From positions 62,001 through 126,000 of the forward strand of contig JAUIGE010000009.1 in assembly GCA_030430205.1 (NCBI GenBank): a stretch of 64,000 nt of DNA, read 5' to 3'. Made by a program: the position numbers and the translations under genes. The DNA comes from Bacteroidia bacterium. Lineage in GTDB: Bacteria > Bacteroidota > Bacteroidia > J057. The notes beneath the pieces were generated by a model. The model ran no database searches, was not told the DNA's origin, and saw nothing but the letters and a program-made list of their open reading frames with translations. Below are positions 23,022 through 33,300 of the stretch, piece after piece (within the stretch, counting starts at the first letter, position 1; each line of letters begins with the position of its first letter).

Positions 23022-24869
23022 ATGGACAGTATTATTCAACTATTGCCAGACGCTATCGCCAACCAAATTGCGGCGGGGGAAGTCGTGCAGCGCCCTGCCT
23101 CCGTGGTCAAGGAGTTGTTGGAAAATGCTGTCGACGCAGGGGCCAGCCGCATTGATATTCTCATCAAAGATGCCGGCAAAAGCCTGATTCAGGTCACTGA
23201 TAATGGCTGCGGAATGTCCTCTCAGGACGTCCGTATGGCGTTTGAACGCCACGCAACCTCCAAAATCCGCGAAAAGGAAGACCTTTTCAATATCCGTACT
23301 TTGGGCTTCAGGGGCGAAGCCCTGGCGAGCATCGCAGCCGTAGCCCAGGTACAACTGCGCAGCAGGTTGCATGAGGCTGAGCTCGGCACAGAGATCTCCA
23401 TCGATGGAGGAAAACTGGTCGGCAAAGACGTTTGCGTCACAGCAGCAGGCAGCACTTTTTCTGTCAAAAACCTCTTTTTCAACGTTCCGGCACGCCGCAA
23501 TTTCCTCAAATCCAATCCCGTCGAGACGCGACACATCCTCAATGAGTTTTTGCGGGTTGCCATTCCCCATTCAAATATTCACTTCAGCTTTACCCACAAT
23601 ACCACCCTTGTATATGAGCTGGCTCCCGGCGATCTCGAAGATCGTTTGATTGCGCTTTTTGGAAAAGAACTGAAGGACAAACTCCGCTGGATAGAAGAAG
23701 CATCGGGTTATGTGAGCATTTCAGGATTTATTGGAAAACCTGAATTATTCCGAAAAAACAGGCAGGAACAATTCTTTTTTGTCAACGATCGCTTCATCAA
23801 AAGCAATTACCTCAATCACGCCATCTCGCAGGCTTTTGAGGGAATTATTCCCAAAGACGCATTTCCGTTTTATTGCATTTTCCTCCAGATAGATCCGGTA
23901 CATGTAGACATCAATATTCACCCCACCAAAACGGAGGTAAAGTTTGATGATGAACGGACAATATATGTATTGCTTCAGAGCCTTGTCAAGCGAGGGCTCG
24001 GCGACCTACACGATGCACCTGTATTCGATTTTACAGATGCCCAACTCAAAGAAGCCATTTACCAATCCGAACCCAAAGATACGGATAGCGAAATGACCAT
24101 AGGTGACCTGAGGTCCCAAAGCAGCCGTTCTTCTTCTTTCTCAGGTCGTGGATTCGAAAAATCCACCGAGGCAGGTCCCCAACAGAAGGATTGGGATGCG
24201 CTCTATAAGAGAGAGAGTGGGCAAAGTGATTCGCCCACGGCTTCTCCTGGCTCCCCTACCCTCTTTGAGGTAGAGCAGGCCCGGGCAAAGCCCCGGGTTC
24301 CGACCCTTCAGCTGTTGGGGCAGTTTGCCAGTCGCTACATCATCGCTTTGCGCGATGAGCAGCTGATGCTGATCCATCAGCACCGCGCCCACCAGCGCGT
24401 CTTGTACGAGCGATTTTTGATCGCACGCAGCGGCCCCAAGATCGTCAGCCAGCAATTGCTGTTTCCTCAGACATTTGAATATGCACCGCTGGACTTTGCA
24501 GCGCTGAAGGAAGCAGAAAATATCCTGCTCAAACTGGGCTTTGAATTCCAGGAACTGGGCCAGCAGACGATCATCGTCTATGGCGTGCCGGCAGGCATCG
24601 CCAACAGCAAGACCGAAGGCATCTTCGGGCAGGTAATCTCCGATATGAAAGAAATCGGTCAGAGCCGTGTTTTTGAGAAACTTTTTGAAAATATTGCGCG
24701 TTCTGTTGCCAGGCAATCGGCCATCGCCGCTTCCCAACATCTGGGCAGCTCAGAGATGCAACAATTGCTACAGGATTTGTTTCAGTGCGAAGCACCAGCA
24801 TACAGCCCATCTGGGAAGCCTGTTTATCGTATAATCAGTCGGCAGGAGTTGACAGATTTTTTTGCTTAA
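23022..24869 (+). CDS. mutL: DNA mismatch repair protein MutL
   Basis: A 615-residue MutL with a GHKL ATPase N-terminal half: LPDAIANQIAAGEVVQRPASVVKEL at the N-terminus, catalytic ELLENAVDAG (31-40), DNGCGM near 64-69, LGFRGEAL near 95-101 and the ATP lid. FFNVPARRNFLK near 155 and DVNIHPTKTEVKF near 305 are family hallmarks. A poorly conserved Ser/Pro-rich linker joins the dimerisation domain. The motif that in endonuclease-type MutL reads DQHAxxERxxYE here reads HQHRAHQRVLYE, so nicking activity is unlikely. The start at 23022 gives MDSIIQLLPD, the family N-terminus; upstream in-frame starts would add 7 to 10 extra residues. Confidence 0.96.
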   Translation: MDSIIQLLPDAIANQIAAGEVVQRPASVVKELLENAVDAGASRIDILIKDAGKSLIQVTDNGCGMSSQDVRMAFERHATSKIREKEDLFNIRTLGFRGEALASIAAVAQVQLRSRLHEAELGTEISIDGGKLVGKDVCVTAAGSTFSVKNLFFNVPARRNFLKSNPVETRHILNEFLRVAIPHSNIHFSFTHNTTLVYELAPGDLEDRLIALFGKELKDKLRWIEEASGYVSISGFIGKPELFRKNRQEQFFFVNDRFIKSNYLNHAISQAFEGIIPKDAFPFYCIFLQIDPVHVDINIHPTKTEVKFDDERTIYVLLQSLVKRGLGDLHDAPVFDFTDAQLKEAIYQSEPKDTDSEMTIGDLRSQSSRSSSFSGRGFEKSTEAGPQQKDWDALYKRESGQSDSPTASPGSPTLFEVEQARAKPRVPTLQLLGQFASRYIIALRDEQLMLIHQHRAHQRVLYERFLIARSGPKIVSQQLLFPQTFEYAPLDFAALKEAENILLKLGFEFQELGQQTIIVYGVPAGIANSKTEGIFGQVISDMKEIGQSRVFEKLFENIARSVARQSAIAASQHLGSSEMQQLLQDLFQCEAPAYSPSGKPVYRIISRQELTDFFA

Positions 24870-24888
24870 GCTAAAAACCGAGAACATC

Positions 24889-25566
24889 ATGATGAGATTG
24901 ACCCCGATTGTTAAGAATATTATTATTATAAATGTCATTGTATTTGTCCTCTGGCCGCTTTCTGTCCTCTTGTCAGGAGGTTTTACGCCAGGTGACGGAA
25001 GCATTTTTTCAGAAATTGATCTGTTCTTTAAGCAGTACTTTTTTCTCTGGAAAACAGATCTTGTCATCCCCAACTCATACAATGGAGAGTATTTTAAACC
25101 CATCCAGATCATCACCTATTTTTTCACGCATGGTGGAGTTGTTCATATTGCTTTTAATATGCTCTTCCTGGCCAGTTTGGGACCTGTGGTGGAAATGGTG
25201 ATGGGTCCTAAAAGGTTCCTGGAATTTTACCTTTTTTGTGGTGTTGTTGGAGGAATACTTGTGACTTTGTTCGATCCTTCCTCAGCACCTGTAGTGGGTG
25301 CTTCAGGCGCGCTTTTTGGCGTTCTGGTTGCCTTCGCGCTATATTTTCCCACGCAAAAATTATCCTTTTTCTTTATAGGTTCATTCGAAGCGAAAAAGTT
25401 TGTCATTGGGGCTTGTGTTATCTCAGCGGCACTTGTGGTCGCTGATCTTGTGGCAGCAGGAAGCGAGCTGGGGGTAACCAGCGGCATCTCGCACTTCGGC
25501 CACCTGGCAGGCGCTGCAGCCGGTTTTTTGTATTTTCAAGTAAGAAAATATATCCCAACCAAATAA
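24889..25566 (+). CDS. rhomboid family intramembrane serine protease
   Basis: A 225-residue, six-helix rhomboid. The active-site serine lies in GASGALFG and the histidine in SHFGHLAGAAAGF near the C-terminal helix; the FTHGGVVHIAFNMLFLASLGPVVE loop (HxxxN region) is intact. It should cleave transmembrane substrates in the inner membrane. It starts 19 bases after the mutL stop and is followed by a second rhomboid-like protein lacking the catalytic residues. The ATG at 24889 was preferred over a TTG at 24862 within the mutL end. Confidence 0.93.
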   Translation: MMRLTPIVKNIIIINVIVFVLWPLSVLLSGGFTPGDGSIFSEIDLFFKQYFFLWKTDLVIPNSYNGEYFKPIQIITYFFTHGGVVHIAFNMLFLASLGPVVEMVMGPKRFLEFYLFCGVVGGILVTLFDPSSAPVVGASGALFGVLVAFALYFPTQKLSFFFIGSFEAKKFVIGACVISAALVVADLVAAGSELGVTSGISHFGHLAGAAAGFLYFQVRKYIPTK

Positions 25567-25621
25567 CCCGAAACCCGAAACTCGAAACCCAAAACCCGAA
25601 ACTCGAAACCCAAAACTCGAA
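25566..25621. repeat. 7-bp tandem array after the rhomboid gene
   Basis: Eight heptamers of the form AC(C/T)C(G/A)AA follow directly on the stop codon, for example ACCCGAA, ACTCGAA, ACCCAAA. The same unit, on the opposite strand, forms the array at 46991-47046. Confidence 0.85.
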
Positions 25622-25633
25622 ACTCCTTCATCC

Positions 25634-26590
25634 ATGGAAATGCAGAGAAAGCTGGCGGAATTTATCAGCAGGCACCAAATCACAGCCTGGTTGATGATCA
25701 TCATGGGGAGCGGACTGATTCTCCAAATCATTCTTTTCATCATAGCCCACATCGTGGGCGGGGAAGATGCTGCCAATCTGTATCGACAGATCATTTCTTA
25801 TCTCCTCATCCCTTCCTCCGGGAAGGCCTTTATTTTTCAACCCTGGAGCATTTTCACCTATCCTTTGATATCGGCAAGTCCATTCTTTTCGGCTACGGTG
25901 GAAGAGGGTGTAAAGGTATTTTCCCCTTTTGCTTTCAGCCCCCTGAGGCTGCTATTTGATGGGCTTTTGCTCTGGACCTTCAGCCGGATTCACCGGCAGA
26001 TGCTGGGAGAAGAAAAAAGCAGCAGGCTTGCTATCCTCAGCCTACCGGCCCTGGGGCTTTTAACCATGCTGATTTCGGCGCTGATTTCGCCCGGCGATAG
26101 CGTAGCTTATCTCTCCGGGATGACCGCAGTCATGATTACTTTTGCTGTGGCATTAGCCACTTTTATTCCCCACTACCCCATCCAACTCTTCCTTTTTGGG
26201 CGCGTACAGCTCGTTTGGGTAGTCGTGGTACTGGTTTTGCTGGACTTTGCCAGTTCGGCCTTTATCACGCCAGTGGCGGTTTCGGTTTTTCTGGGAGCAG
26301 CCTGGGGCTTTTTGCATGTATATGCATTGCGAAATGGCACAGATATCACAGATAAAATCTGGAGCTTTTACAAAGATAACGGGTATTCAGAAAAGAAGGT
26401 GAAAGCCACTCCCAGCAAGCCCAAACAGCAAAACGACAGCTCAGATACAGCTGCTTCAACGGATACTTCACAGGATACCATCGATAAAATTCTTGATAAA
26501 ATAAACGAAAAAGGATACGACAGCCTTAGCCGACAAGAGAAAGAAATTTTGTTCCGTGCTTCCGGTTTGGAAGATAATGAGAAAGCTTAA
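25634..26590 (+). CDS. rhomboid-like membrane protein lacking catalytic residues (pseudo-rhomboid)
   Basis: A 318-residue protein with six or more helices in the same layout as the preceding rhomboid. Where the catalytic GASG would be, it reads LSGMTAVMITF; where the helix-six SHFGHLAGAAAGF would be, it reads FLGAAWGFLHVY, without the histidine. It is therefore probably inactive and may act as a partner or chaperone, like iRhom or derlin-type proteins. The C-terminus carries a soluble tail with a Ser/Thr/Lys-rich linker and an IDKILDKINEKGYDSLSRQE segment, as in DUF6576-type tails of Bacteroidota rhomboids. It overlaps the next gene by 14 bases. Confidence 0.82.
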   Translation: MEMQRKLAEFISRHQITAWLMIIMGSGLILQIILFIIAHIVGGEDAANLYRQIISYLLIPSSGKAFIFQPWSIFTYPLISASPFFSATVEEGVKVFSPFAFSPLRLLFDGLLLWTFSRIHRQMLGEEKSSRLAILSLPALGLLTMLISALISPGDSVAYLSGMTAVMITFAVALATFIPHYPIQLFLFGRVQLVWVVVVLVLLDFASSAFITPVAVSVFLGAAWGFLHVYALRNGTDITDKIWSFYKDNGYSEKKVKATPSKPKQQNDSSDTAASTDTSQDTIDKILDKINEKGYDSLSRQEKEILFRASGLEDNEKA

Positions 26591-27644
26591 ACGCCTATTT
26601 TTCTACTTAATAGCCAGCATTTACCTCTTTCTTATACTGGTGACCCTTGCAGGGGCAGTAGCTCCCTGGATTGAAGTAGAAAACTTGCCCCCGCTACAAC
26701 TCCTGCCAGCCGTTTTGGTGGCGGGAATCCCTATTTATTTGCTTCTCTTTTTATTGCTTCGAAAGAAAAAAGGCATCTGGCGCTTCCTGGCTTTGGTGGG
26801 TTTTGCTGCCTGCCTTTGGGTTTTTTCACAGGATTTCAACATCCTCCCCGGCAAGGGCGATAAAGCAGTCAACCTGAAAGTCCTTTCTTATAATGTCAAA
26901 AATTTCAATTTTGACCACCATCACGTAGACTCCGTCTACAATCTGCTGGCCCCCCTGAAGGCAGATGTCATCTGCTTTCAGGAATTCAGAAATTATGAGG
27001 TCGAGGGAGACAGCGTCAGAGCCTTGCAATACCTTTCGCAGAAACTGGGCCTGCCAACGCACCTGCACTTCAGGCCTGACCACCATTACCAGGGCGTAGC
27101 GCTGCTTTCCCGTTTTCCCATTACAAACTTTGATACGCTCTACATGGACGCCGACAATGCCAATAATGGCTTCCTGGCGACCCTGGCGCATCCTTCATGC
27201 GGTGAATTTGGAATTGGAAATTTCCACCTGAATTCCTTCCGTTTTTTCCCCGAATCCAAAGAAAAAGACAACCTGTGGGAAAGAATGTTACATCTGCTGA
27301 AAGTATCCTGGAAGACTTTGCCGGAGCAAAAAAGGCAGATTGACATGGTTTTGGAAAAAGTTAACCAAAGCTCTATTCCCCTGATTCTCACGGCAGATAT
27401 GAATGCTTTATCGCATTCCAACCTTACCCAGCCCTTCGAAGAAAAATTTACCGACGCCTTCGATAAACAAGGCCATGGGATTGGCTGGACCTTCCCGCTA
27501 TCAGATTTTCTGGGTGTGAGGATTGATTATCACTGGGTTTCCAATGATATGAAAATATCGGATTTTCGGGTGATCAAAAAAGGCCAGTCCGATCACTACC
27601 CCATCCTCGGGTCCTACAACCTCAACTCTAATTGTGCGGATTAA
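26577..27644 (+). CDS. EEP family protein with N-terminal membrane helices
   Basis: A 355-residue protein. Three hydrophobic helices occupy the first 95 residues, followed by an EEP domain: LSYNVKNFNFD, ICFQEFRNYEVEG (catalytic Glu), FRPDHHYQGVALLSRFPI, GNFHLNSFRF, ILTADMNALSHSN (Asp-Asn) and SDHYPILGSY. The catalytic set looks complete. Membrane anchoring with an outward or inward domain cannot be decided from sequence alone. The gene starts within the end of the pseudo-rhomboid gene, so translation is coupled. mutL-rhomboid-pseudo-rhomboid-EEP is a common order in Bacteroidota. Confidence 0.88.
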   Translation: MRKLKRLFFYLIASIYLFLILVTLAGAVAPWIEVENLPPLQLLPAVLVAGIPIYLLLFLLLRKKKGIWRFLALVGFAACLWVFSQDFNILPGKGDKAVNLKVLSYNVKNFNFDHHHVDSVYNLLAPLKADVICFQEFRNYEVEGDSVRALQYLSQKLGLPTHLHFRPDHHYQGVALLSRFPITNFDTLYMDADNANNGFLATLAHPSCGEFGIGNFHLNSFRFFPESKEKDNLWERMLHLLKVSWKTLPEQKRQIDMVLEKVNQSSIPLILTADMNALSHSNLTQPFEEKFTDAFDKQGHGIGWTFPLSDFLGVRIDYHWVSNDMKISDFRVIKKGQSDHYPILGSYNLNSNCAD

Positions 27645-27705
27645 AAGCCGCATGGAAACAAAAAATCCTTACCTTCGTTTCGCTAAATTTATTTGAAAAA
27701 TCATC

Positions 27706-29232
27706 ATGAAGTCTTTGGTCGTCTACAATACGCTGAGTAGAAAGAAAGAAATATTTGAACCCCTCAATCCTCCCTTTGTGGGTTTGTATGTCTGTGGTCC
27801 TACCGTCTATGGCGATCCGCATTTGGGGCACGCACGCTCGGCCCTTACGTTTGACATCGTTTTTCGCTACCTCAAGCACAAGGGCTTTCGGGTAAGATAT
27901 GTGCGAAATATCACCGATGTAGGCCATCTGGTGGGAGATGCAGATGAGGGAGAAAGCAAAGTGGAGAAAAAGGCCCGGCTTGAAAAGCTGGAGCCTATGG
28001 AAGTTGCCCAACACTATTTTAACAACTATATCGAGTGCCTCAACGCACTCAACATCCTGCGGCCGAGCATCGAACCCCGTGCTACGGGACATATCATCGA
28101 GCAGATTGAAGCTGTGGAGAAAATTCTCCAAAACGGCTATGCCTATGAATCCAATGGCTCAGTCTACTTTGATGTGGAAAAATATGACAAAGACTTTGGC
28201 TATGGAGAACTTTCCGGGCGTGACCTGGAAAATATGATGGCAGGTTCGCGGGAAGACCTGGAGGGAGGAAGTGAAAAAAAGCATCCGGCTGATTTCGCTT
28301 TGTGGAAAAAAGCCGATCCCACGCACATCATGCGTTGGAATTCGCCCTGGGGCGAGGGGTTTCCCGGCTGGCATCTGGAGTGTACGGTCATGAGTACCAA
28401 ATACTTAGGCACGAAATACGACATCCATGGCGGCGGTATGGACCTGATTTTCCCGCACCATGAAGCAGAAATCGCTCAGTCCAATGCCTGCAATTGCAAC
28501 GCACCCAAAGAGCTGCATGGAGAAGCCAAATATTGGTTTCACAACAACATGATTACCCTCAATGGCCAGAAAATGGGCAAGTCCCTTGGAAATGCCATTG
28601 ACCTGTACCAGTTTTTCAGCGGGGATCATCCCCTTCTGGAAAAATCGTATACAGGGATGAATATTCGCTTTTTCATGCTGCAGGCGCACTACAGAAGCAC
28701 CCTGGATTTTAGCAATGAAGCCTTACAGGCGAGCGAAAAAGGCCTCAAACGCATCAGCGATGGCCTGCAACGCCTGGATGAGATCAATCCTGACGGCCGT
28801 CCACTAGCCGTCAATACAGACTTTGAGGAAAACATCTCCACCTTCATGGCTGACTGCGAGGCGCAGTTGAACGATGATTTTCATACGGCAAAAACCATTG
28901 CCCGCATTTTTGAGGTTTTGCCGGTCATCAACCAGTTGCATGCTCAAAAAAGCGGCCCTTTTGCCGTCAATCCTGATACTTTCAACCAGTTCAAAGCGGA
29001 TTTCCATACGCTTTTTACAGACATATTGGGACTTCAGGCAGAAGAATCAGCCGCAGGCTCCTCTCAGCAAAACGAAACCCTGGCGGGTTTAATGGACCTT
29101 ATCGGTGAGCTTCGCGCTACAGCGCGGCAGGAGAAAAACTGGGGCGTATCGGACAAAATCCGGGACAAACTCAATGAATTGAATATTGAAGTAAAAGATA
29201 CCCCGGAGGGGATGGAGTGGAAGGTGGGATAA
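27706..29232 (+). CDS. cysS: cysteinyl-tRNA synthetase
   Basis: A 508-residue class I aminoacyl-tRNA synthetase charging tRNA-Cys. The zinc site begins with CGPTVYG (residue 28 onwards), the HIGH-equivalent is HLGH around 39, the zinc ligands continue in WHLECTVMS and [11 protein letters not shown], and the KMSKS loop is KMGKSLGN near 288. The anticodon-binding helical bundle and a C-terminal Trp-rich end (EWKVG) follow. The next gene begins 14 bases after the stop and encodes an unrelated exported protein. Confidence 0.98.
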   Translation: MKSLVVYNTLSRKKEIFEPLNPPFVGLYVCGPTVYGDPHLGHARSALTFDIVFRYLKHKGFRVRYVRNITDVGHLVGDADEGESKVEKKARLEKLEPMEVAQHYFNNYIECLNALNILRPSIEPRATGHIIEQIEAVEKILQNGYAYESNGSVYFDVEKYDKDFGYGELSGRDLENMMAGSREDLEGGSEKKHPADFALWKKADPTHIMRWNSPWGEGFPGWHLECTVMSTKYLGTKYDIHGGGMDLIFPHHEAEIAQSNACNCNAPKELHGEAKYWFHNNMITLNGQKMGKSLGNAIDLYQFFSGDHPLLEKSYTGMNIRFFMLQAHYRSTLDFSNEALQASEKGLKRISDGLQRLDEINPDGRPLAVNTDFEENISTFMADCEAQLNDDFHTAKTIARIFEVLPVINQLHAQKSGPFAVNPDTFNQFKADFHTLFTDILGLQAEESAAGSSQQNETLAGLMDLIGELRATARQEKNWGVSDKIRDKLNELNIEVKDTPEGMEWKVG

Positions 29233-29246
29233 ACAAAAATTTATTT

Positions 29247-30218
29247 ATGCGTTATAGCTTGATTTTAATGCTCTTGTTTCTTTTTGCCTGCGGGGAAGAA
29301 ACAAGTGAAAATAATGGAAAAACACCTCCCCCCAAAGCAGCGGTTCAGGTTCCCGCATTCAGCGGTGACTCAGCCTATGTGTATGTAGAAAAGCAATTGG
29401 CTTTTGGGCCACGGGTACCGAACTCCCGCGCGCATGAAGCATGCGCCAATTGGCTGGCAAGCCAGTTTGAGGCATTTGGGGCACAGGTGCATGTGCAAAA
29501 GGCGACGGTAGACGCCCGCGATTTGCAGGGCAATGCCATCAAGTTGCCGATGAAAAATATCATCGCCAGCTATAATCCCGACGCCCGGCGTCGGATCATG
29601 TTATCTGCTCACTGGGACACCCGTCCCTATGGCGATGCGGGCGATGCCGCCCGCAAATATGAGCCCATCCCCGGCGCCAATGATGGCGGCAGCGGTGTGG
29701 CTGTGCTGCTGGAAGCAGCGAGACAGTTTGGGCTTAAAAGCCCAAATGTCGGGGTGGACATCTTCCTATGGGATGTAGAAGACTATGGCAATCCCGCCAT
29801 CGAAAACACCTACTGCCTGGGTTCGCAATATTGGTCTCAAAACCCGCATAAAGCGGGCTATCAGGCCATGTATGGCATCAACCTGGATATGGTTGGCGCA
29901 GCCTCTCCTACTTTTAAGCAGGATTTTTATTCCCTGCAATTTGGCAAAAATATCGTGCAAAAAGTCTGGAATACGGCTGCCGAATTGGGATATGGAGCTT
30001 ATTTCCCCCCGGTTCCCGGTGCCTCTTTTATTGATGATCACTATTATGTCAATGTGCTCAGAAATATTCCCACCATCGACATTTGCGACCAGGCTGGTGA
30101 AGGGGGGCGTACCTTTTTTGGGCAGTGGCACACCCACCAGGATGATATCCATATCATATCCAAAGAGACGCTCCGGGCTGTTGGTCAAACCCTGATCACA
30201 GTCGCCTACCGCGAATAG
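29247..30218 (+). CDS. M28 family glutaminyl-peptide cyclotransferase-like lipoprotein
   Basis: A 323-residue zinc enzyme of the M28 clan, glutaminyl cyclase branch, which turns N-terminal Gln into pyroglutamate. The lipoprotein signal is MLLFLFAC. Signature segments are LSAHWDTRPYG near 125, PIPGANDGGSGVAVLLE near 145 (metal-binding Asp), IFLWDVEDYG near 178 (Glu), and the metal-ligand His in QWHTHQDDIHII near the end. The start at 29247 gives the proper lipoprotein signal; the frame is open into the end of cysS. In Bacteroidota, such enzymes act on exported proteins that start with Gln after signal cleavage. Confidence 0.93.
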   Translation: MRYSLILMLLFLFACGEETSENNGKTPPPKAAVQVPAFSGDSAYVYVEKQLAFGPRVPNSRAHEACANWLASQFEAFGAQVHVQKATVDARDLQGNAIKLPMKNIIASYNPDARRRIMLSAHWDTRPYGDAGDAARKYEPIPGANDGGSGVAVLLEAARQFGLKSPNVGVDIFLWDVEDYGNPAIENTYCLGSQYWSQNPHKAGYQAMYGINLDMVGAASPTFKQDFYSLQFGKNIVQKVWNTAAELGYGAYFPPVPGASFIDDHYYVNVLRNIPTIDICDQAGEGGRTFFGQWHTHQDDIHIISKETLRAVGQTLITVAYRE

Positions 30219-30366
30219 TGTTATTTGCACTTTAAATCCCTCTGCATTGCTTGTTTCCGCAAGGAATAATTGCTATTTTCGAAGAAGTTGGTACACTTTT
30301 TAGGACTTTCCAATCCTTAAAGTCACATTTTCATATTCGGATAAAACTAGCTAGCTATTATTACTT

Positions 30367-33300
30367 ATGAAACATTTTACCTTTCCAGCCCTTGGGGCTT
30401 TCTTGCTTTTCATGGCTACAGGATTCTGGCAGACTTCTGCCAATGCCCAAACTGCCTTAAGTCCGGGAGATGTAATGCTCACTGGGGTTGTTTCTGATGG
30501 AAATGATATTATTTCCTTCTTGCTACTCAAGGATGTAGATATGAATACTACAATTCGGTTCACTGATAATGAATGGACTGGAACGGCTTTCAATTCAGGT
30601 GAAGGATTTTTGACTTGGACGGCGACATCTGCCTTCAGCTGTGGGACTCAGGTTATAATCACAAATCCTGGAAACACAAGTATCACTGCCAATAATGGAT
30701 CAGCTGCCAGAACAGGAGGAAGTTTTGCATTAGCAGGCGGTGGTGATGCATTGTACATGTTCCAGGATGGGACAAGTATTACGCATCTTTTTTTCTACGA
30801 CTATTTTTCCGGAAGTAGTACTGAAATTCCATCTGGACTCCCAGCAAATGTAACGCTGGATTTCACTTCACATAAGGATAACTATAAATATGATTGCTCT
30901 ACTATAAGTGGAAGTAAAGAAACTATAAGAGATGAAATTTCAGATGAGAGCAATTGGATAGGCGATGATGATACATTTTCACTAGGATGTACATGGAATG
31001 TCACCTGCACTCCTCCCTGCATCGCAGATGCAGGGACCCTCACAGCGCCTTCAAGCGCTTGCGCAATCGCCACATTGAGTGCTTCAGCATCTGGCTTTCA
31101 GGGAGATCCTACTTATTCCCAAACCTACGTTTTGGCAGATGCCAGTGGCAATATCCTGGATATTCAATCCAATGGGCAATTCAGCGGTATAGCTGGCGGC
31201 AGCTACCAGGTCGCATCTTTCAATTACCTTACATCAGATGGTGCCCCATCGACTTCAGATAACCTGAATACCTATTCAAAAGGTACAGACTGCTTTGATA
31301 TGGCATCTCAGGCATTTAATGTGGGCGATCCACAGCCGTCATTCGATAGCCCTCCTTCACAAGTATGTGAAAATGGCATTGCTACTTTTTCCCTTTCTGC
31401 AAGCTATTTTAGTTACTCCTGGTCTACGCCCGGAGCCAGTATTACAGATGGAGGCGGCAGTTCCGATCAGTTTGCAGAAGTGACCTTTGGCAGCAGCAAT
31501 GCAACGGTCTCAGTGACGGTTACTGATGCCTATGGTTGTACAGCTTCTACCTCTCAGGCAGTAACGATCGGTGTGACTCCTGATCTTGCGCAGCAAGACT
31601 GCAACAATTGTGGCCATATCCGCCTTCGTATCTGCGAAGACGATCCCACTCCTGACCTCAATGCATACATTACAGGAGGCAACAGTGCCTATGTAAATGG
31701 TTATAGCCTGAACTGGTGTGAAGACTCAGATGGTGAGCCTGGTAGCCCCATTAGCCCTCCTTCTATCAACACCAGCAATCCAGGTCTTTATACCTATTGG
31801 GTTGCGCAGGAATCTCCGGATGGCTGCGAAAGCGAGGACAAAATAGAAGTGCGTGTGCGCGTGCGCAAAAAACCCAACCACAGCCTGGCCATGCCGAATC
31901 CGCTTTGCCAGGGTGCCCAGCTTGATCTGGCTCAATATGTTTCTGATGCTGCCAACCAGGCAGATTTATATGAATTTTACCTCGGAGACCCCAATAATGG
32001 TGGAGTATTTCTGGGAAGCGCTACAGCGACCAATGGCTCCGTTAATACGGGACAATTTGTAATTACCACCCTCGGAGCGGGTACCCATACCATCTATGTG
32101 GTTGCTACCAATACCTTCAACAATGTTCCTGATTGTTCGGAAACTACCACTCAGGCAGTGACCGTTCATCCTAAGCCGGTGCTTGATCCTATCGCTCATA
32201 TCGGGCCTGTTTGCCCGGGAGATTTGGTTCAGCCAAACTTTGGCAGTACACCGGGAGGAGCGCTTTTTGTCTGGTCCAATACGAATACCCAAATTGGTTT
32301 GGGAGCTAGTGGACTGGGAAATGTCAGCTTTAACGCTGCCGCCAATACCAGCGCACAGCCTATTGTTGGGCAAATCACTGTATTTGCCCTTTTGAATAAC
32401 TGTAGTTCAAATCCTGTAACTTTTGATGTGACAGTAGGATCCGATCCGGTATTGGCCAGTGGCCTGACGGATATGGTCTGCAGCCGCTCTGGCGCCAATA
32501 TCAACCTCGCGACCAACTCTCTCACCAATATGCCAGGGGAGAAATACAAATGGGCTTCCCCTACCCTTTCTGCTCCCATGACAGGAACAGGTTCTGAGGT
32601 GTTGATTGGAAGTGAATCTTTTGAAGGCGGAGGTGTAGGTTATTCTGCTCCTGCTGAATTCTATGATGGTTCCAACGACCTGTTTTCGCTCCTTGATGGA
32701 ACAGTAGGCCCCAATTATATCGGTGCAGATGGCACCTACTACTGGGCTGCTGAAGATACAGATGACAATGGAGGGGATGAACTCGATGAAAAAATATTAA
32801 CCCTGAATGCCATCAATATTTCGGGAGCGGTCAATCCTCGCTTTGAAGGATTATTTGCAGCAGGAAGGGTATTTGAATACGATGCGGCAGATTACTTCTA
32901 TGTAGAATACAATGTAGATGGCAGTGGTTGGAACCCCGGTCTTCGCTTTAGCTATATAGACAATGGGGATCCATTCAACGAGCCTTTGGCTTTGGATACA
33001 GATGATGATGGGAATGGCGATGGCCCACAATTGACCAATACTTTTGCCTCTTTTGGATTTAATATCCCTAATGGGAACAGTGTTCAAATCCGGGTAAGAC
33101 TTGCCATGGACGGCGGCGATGAAGAAGTTGCTTTCGACAACTTACAGGTTTTTGGAACCATCCCAGGCGGCGGTGCCCGCAGCACTGCTTCTGCTGCACC
33201 CATCACAGATGGATATCAGAATACAACGGGCTCCCCTCAGACAGTTACCTATAACGTCATTCCTGTCAGCGCAGCCGGATGTGAAGGTGACCCTGTGGCG

